A stretch of DNA of 9,092 nucleotides from Treponema sp. Lineage in GTDB: Bacteria > Spirochaetota > Spirochaetia > Treponematales > Treponemataceae. Numbering within the stretch: position 1 is the stretch's first letter; every line of letters begins with the position of its first letter. The stretch spans positions 1-9,092 of the forward strand of contig JAFTEK010000284.1 in assembly GCA_017453705.1 (NCBI GenBank). Reading direction: 5' to 3'. Below, in pieces: positions 6,467 through 9,092 of this stretch. The position numbers and the translations under genes were made by a program. Under the pieces are notes generated by a model that was given only the letters and a program-made list of their open reading frames with translations, had not been told where the DNA came from and did not search any database.

Positions 6467-7168
6467 ATGGAAGAGCAGATTCTTTCCCGCAAAAAGCTAG
6501 AGAGCCTCACAAACAAAGAGCTCATAAACCTTGCGGATGACCACGGCCTTGATATTCCCGGCAGCCTCAACAGGAATTTCATAATCGGGGAGCTGCTTGA
6601 CTATTTCCAAGAACTGGAAATGTCTGAGCTAGCGGACAAGAAGCTAAATTACATAGAAAACGACGCTGAAGAAAGCGAAGAGGAAAACGGGGAGATTTCC
6701 CTTCCCAAAAGCTACAACGAAACGAAAATCAATGTGATACTGAGAAATCCAACCTGGGTCTATGCCTTTTGGGACATAAGCGAGTCTGATCTGCAATCAT
6801 TTGAAGAAAACGAGGATTTTGCGGGCCTGGGATTGCATGTTTCGTTATTTGACAGCGCAGAAAGTGAAGTACAAACAGATTCCATAGACCTTAAGATTTC
6901 CCTTAAGGACAGAAACCAATACATACTTGTTTCCTCCTCAAAAAAGCATTTATCGTTATCCCTGGAAGCATACTATACAGGGAAACAAACACTGACATTA
7001 GCTCGAAGCGGACGAATTTCAATACCAATAGGAAACGAATACCTCAAGAACGCAGTTCCAGGGAAAAACTTGGATTTTCCACCGCTTGTATGCCTGTCAG
7101 GGATTAACTCCATGCTCAGGCGACAGTATTTAGACCATAGGGAAATGTTTTTAGAGTCGGACGCTTAG
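6467..7168 (+). CDS. Rho-N/SAP-like plus DUF4912 domain protein
   Basis: A 233-residue soluble protein. Residues about 7-50 (KKLESLTNKELINLADDHGLDIPGS, split here: LESLTNKELINLADDHGL then LNRNFIIGELLDYF) form a small helical Rho N-terminal/SAP-like module of a kind that often binds nucleic acid. Residues 52-78 are a strongly acidic linker (ENDAEESEEENGE). Residues about 79-200 are a DUF4912 domain, recognisable from LPKSYNETKINVILRNP (79-95) and WVYAFWDIS (97-105), with the rest beta-rich. DUF4912 has no established function; its fold is predicted to be immunoglobulin-like and carbohydrate binding is possible. The next gene, GH57-like, begins 5 bases after its stop, so the two are almost surely co-expressed. 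A candidate promoter sits just upstream, and there is no Shine-Dalgarno. The combination suggests that the two proteins act together, but that is inference. Confidence 0.85.
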   Translation: MEEQILSRKKLESLTNKELINLADDHGLDIPGSLNRNFIIGELLDYFQELEMSELADKKLNYIENDAEESEEENGEISLPKSYNETKINVILRNPTWVYAFWDISESDLQSFEENEDFAGLGLHVSLFDSAESEVQTDSIDLKISLKDRNQYILVSSSKKHLSLSLEAYYTGKQTLTLARSGRISIPIGNEYLKNAVPGKNLDFPPLVCLSGINSMLRRQYLDHREMFLESDA

Positions 7169-7173
7169 CAAAT

Positions 7174-8769
7174 ATGACAAACAAGGATTTGATTTTAGTT
7201 CTGGTGGCTGAACAGGCCTTCATACACAACTTCAACACAAAAGAAGATTTCGTCTACGAAGACTCTATTCTCTTTTCAGCAATATCAAATTGCTACCTGC
7301 CCCTGCTAGATATGTTCAGCAGGTTGGAAAAGGAGAATGTGCCTTTTAAGCTATGCCTTGTCCTGACTTCACCGCTGTGCACACTGCTGGCACATAAAAG
7401 CACAAAGAAAAAGTACATCGCCTGGCTGGACAGGATTATTAAACTTGGAGAAGAGGAGCTTGCCCGCAACAACGGCAATCCGGAGATTCTTGAAAACGTA
7501 GAGCTATGCCTGAAAAACACAAAGAAGAACAGAGAGGACTTCTTGGAAACTTGGTCAGGAGATCTTATAAAGGCATTCAAGAGCTTTGCGGACAAGGGAC
7601 TCTTGGAGCTTATTCCAACAGCAGCGACATACAGCTATCTGCCTCACTACCGAGATCTCAAGGAAGCCCTTCATGCACAAGTCGATGTGGGCTTGCACTC
7701 ACACAGGTCTTTCTTTGGTGAGACAGGAGAGGGTTTTTTTCTTCCCTATCTGGGATGGACAGAGGATTTTGACGCAATACTGCGCTCATACGGCGTAAAC
7801 TATACCATAGTAGACACACGTTCTCTCCTGTTCAGCAAAGATCAGCCTATGACCGGAATATTCAGCCCAGTCAGAACACGAAAATCCCTGGTTATATTCG
7901 CACGGGACTACGACAGCCCAGATGACATACAGGGGAACTTGTCGGACAGCATGGGCGACGGTTATATGAACGCCCCTGATTACCGGTGCGAACCAAATGA
8001 CATAGGCTATGAGCTTCACAATGGTGAGCTAAAGGGCTTTCTTGGCACGGACTCTTCCAGGTTACAAACCGGATACAAATACTGGGCAAACAATGGAACT
8101 CCCTATAACCTTGATGCAGCTACAGCCCAGGTAAGAATTGACGCGGAAGACTTTTATCGGAAAAAACTAGCAAAACTAGAGGAAGCCGAAAAACTGCTTG
8201 AAGGAAAAGAAAACCTGCTTACCTGCGTCATACCAGCAAGGCTCATAGGGGACAGCTGGCATGAGGGGGTCGCATGGCTAGAACAAGTCATAAGGCTGGC
8301 AGCATCCGAAGGAAAGCTTAAGCTCGCCTTGTGCCGGGAGCATATAGAAAAGCAGTTCAGCCTTCCCAAGATAACCCCCTACCCATGCAGTGCAGAAGGA
8401 GCTGGCTACGGAGAGAACTTGCTGGACAGCTCCAACAGCTGGATGACCGACTGCATCAGGATAGCCAGCGAGAGAATGATAGACCTGACAGAAAGATTCC
8501 CCACAGAGACCGGTATCAAAGCACGTATATTAAACCTAGGGGCAAAGGAAGTTCTTCTTGCCCAGTCAGCATCCTGGCAAAAAATGGTCTACGAAGGGAA
8601 TATGCCTGAATATGCAAGCAAGGCTTTCAGCTCTTGCATACGAAATTTCAACTTGGTCTTTGATTCCCTCGCAAGCAACTCAGTCAACACGGAATGGCTG
8701 TGCCGAATGGAAAAAGATGATGGTATATTCCCCTGGCTGTCCTATAAGGTGTTCAGCAAGAAAAGATAA
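7174..8769 (+). CDS. GH57 branching-enzyme-like protein (DUF1957 type), probably catalytically dead
   Basis: A 531-residue protein with the length and layout of bacterial GH57 1,4-alpha-glucan branching enzymes: an (alpha/beta)7-barrel to about residue 320, helices, then the DUF1957-like C-terminal part with LNLGAKEVLLAQSASW (453-468) and the closing IFPWLSYKVF. Landmarks allow motif-by-motif comparison. The first motif, normally HxH-LPY, is VAEQAF (11-16). The second, normally ATHGYLP, is ATYSYLP (151-157). The nucleophile motif WLPECGY is FLPYLGW (189-195), putting Tyr192 in place of Glu. The acid/base motif FDAELFGHWW is IPARLIGDSW (353-362), putting Pro354 in place of Asp. The surrounding text (IFARDYDSP; YGVNYTIVDTRSLL; HEGVAWLEQV) is well kept, so this is constrained divergence, not decay. 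Hydrolysis or branching looks impossible by the known mechanism, so glycan binding or a scaffold role is more likely. It has no signal peptide. It is sandwiched between the DUF4912 and ankyrin genes with gaps of 5 and 6 bases. Confidence 0.85.
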   Translation: MTNKDLILVLVAEQAFIHNFNTKEDFVYEDSILFSAISNCYLPLLDMFSRLEKENVPFKLCLVLTSPLCTLLAHKSTKKKYIAWLDRIIKLGEEELARNNGNPEILENVELCLKNTKKNREDFLETWSGDLIKAFKSFADKGLLELIPTAATYSYLPHYRDLKEALHAQVDVGLHSHRSFFGETGEGFFLPYLGWTEDFDAILRSYGVNYTIVDTRSLLFSKDQPMTGIFSPVRTRKSLVIFARDYDSPDDIQGNLSDSMGDGYMNAPDYRCEPNDIGYELHNGELKGFLGTDSSRLQTGYKYWANNGTPYNLDAATAQVRIDAEDFYRKKLAKLEEAEKLLEGKENLLTCVIPARLIGDSWHEGVAWLEQVIRLAASEGKLKLALCREHIEKQFSLPKITPYPCSAEGAGYGENLLDSSNSWMTDCIRIASERMIDLTERFPTETGIKARILNLGAKEVLLAQSASWQKMVYEGNMPEYASKAFSSCIRNFNLVFDSLASNSVNTEWLCRMEKDDGIFPWLSYKVFSKKR

Positions 8770-8775
8770 AAGAAA

Positions 8776-9092
8776 ATGAATCTTAGGAAGCAGCTTTCCT
8801 GCCTGATTTTTACCCTCCTGCCTATCCTGCCCCTCTTTACTGAAGGAAAAAGAGAAGGAGACAGTCGCTCCCTCTACGAAATGGCCGTTGACCAGCTGTC
8901 GTCAGAGCCTGTGGCTGTAACAGAAGAAAAAAATAAAAAAAATTCACCTGACGTTGACAGGGCAGATGAAGAAAAAATCACAGCCCTGATGCTGGCCGCA
9001 AAAGAAGGCAACGACTGGGCGATAAAAAAAATGCTTGAATCCGGGGTGGATGTCAATGCAAGGGACAGCGAGGGCTGGACGGCACTGATGTA
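8776..9092 (+). CDS. Exported ankyrin-repeat protein, N-terminal part (3' end outside window)
   Basis: The frame starts at ATG 8776, 6 bases after the GH57-like stop, and runs open to the window edge (105 residues). Residues 1-22 are a signal-peptide-like segment: basic NLRKQ, then a hydrophobic core LSCLIFTLLPILPLF. No clear lipobox is seen after the core. A charged linker follows (about 24-66, including EEKNKKN). An ankyrin repeat follows at about 68-100 (ITALMLAAKEGNDWAIKKML, then ESGVDVNARDSEGWTALM), with the next repeat beginning at the edge. This points to a periplasmic or secreted protein-interaction scaffold. Its partner is unknown. Upstream AAAAGA is the only purine stretch near the start. 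The position suggests it is the third gene of the operon. Several A7-A8 tracts occur in the reading frame. Confidence 0.82.
   Translation, partial: MNLRKQLSCLIFTLLPILPLFTEGKREGDSRSLYEMAVDQLSSEPVAVTEEKNKKNSPDVDRADEEKITALMLAAKEGNDWAIKKMLESGVDVNARDSEGWTALM

Overview
The window looks like a chromosomal segment of a free-living or gut-associated spirochaete, most likely Treponema-like. The main reason is the run DUF4912 protein, GH57-type protein, ankyrin-repeat protein on the right. The MraY with a divergent histidine motif outside any cell-division cluster and the permuted GH3 glucosidase also fit. The taxon is inferred from gene content, not proven. No tRNA, rRNA, CRISPR array, transposase or phage gene is visible. 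Coding density is very high and no gap exceeds 150 bases.

Layout. (1) Bases 1-420 (+): C-terminal end of an MBOAT-family membrane O-acyltransferase. (2) Bases 431-5685 (-): a tightly packed three-gene operon read right to left. It holds an MraY-type phospho-MurNAc-pentapeptide transferase, a 944-residue GH3 beta-glucosidase-type enzyme with swapped domain order, and a two-TM protein joining a DUF3592-like domain to a YwqG/DUF1963 domain. The spacings are 3 and 11 bases. (3) Bases 5686-5827: a divergent intergenic region with a candidate mraY promoter. (4) Bases 5828-6433 (+): thrH, a HAD-family phosphoserine phosphatase/homoserine phosphotransferase. (5) Bases 6467-9092 (+): a second tight operon with a Rho-N/SAP-like plus DUF4912 protein, a GH57 branching-enzyme-like protein, and the start of an exported ankyrin-repeat protein cut off by the window edge.

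The most notable observation is that the GH57-like protein keeps the overall architecture and several landmark motifs of the bacterial GH57 branching-enzyme group. By reading-level alignment, however, it has lost the nucleophile Glu (Tyr192 at that place), the acid/base Asp (Pro354) and the conserved substrate-site histidines. It is therefore a probable pseudoenzyme, always paired here with DUF4912, and may be a glycan-binding, structural or regulatory protein.

The second notable feature is base composition. Bases 1 to about 2300 run near 57-65% GC in sampled lines, while most sampled lines beyond about 2460 fall near 42-55% and one drops to 25%. The change lies inside the GH3 gene, close to its nucleophile motif, and suggests a recombinant or chimeric gene. 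Several genes lack a clear Shine-Dalgarno sequence, and two have a candidate extended -10 element almost touching the ATG, suggesting leaderless or near-leaderless transcripts.
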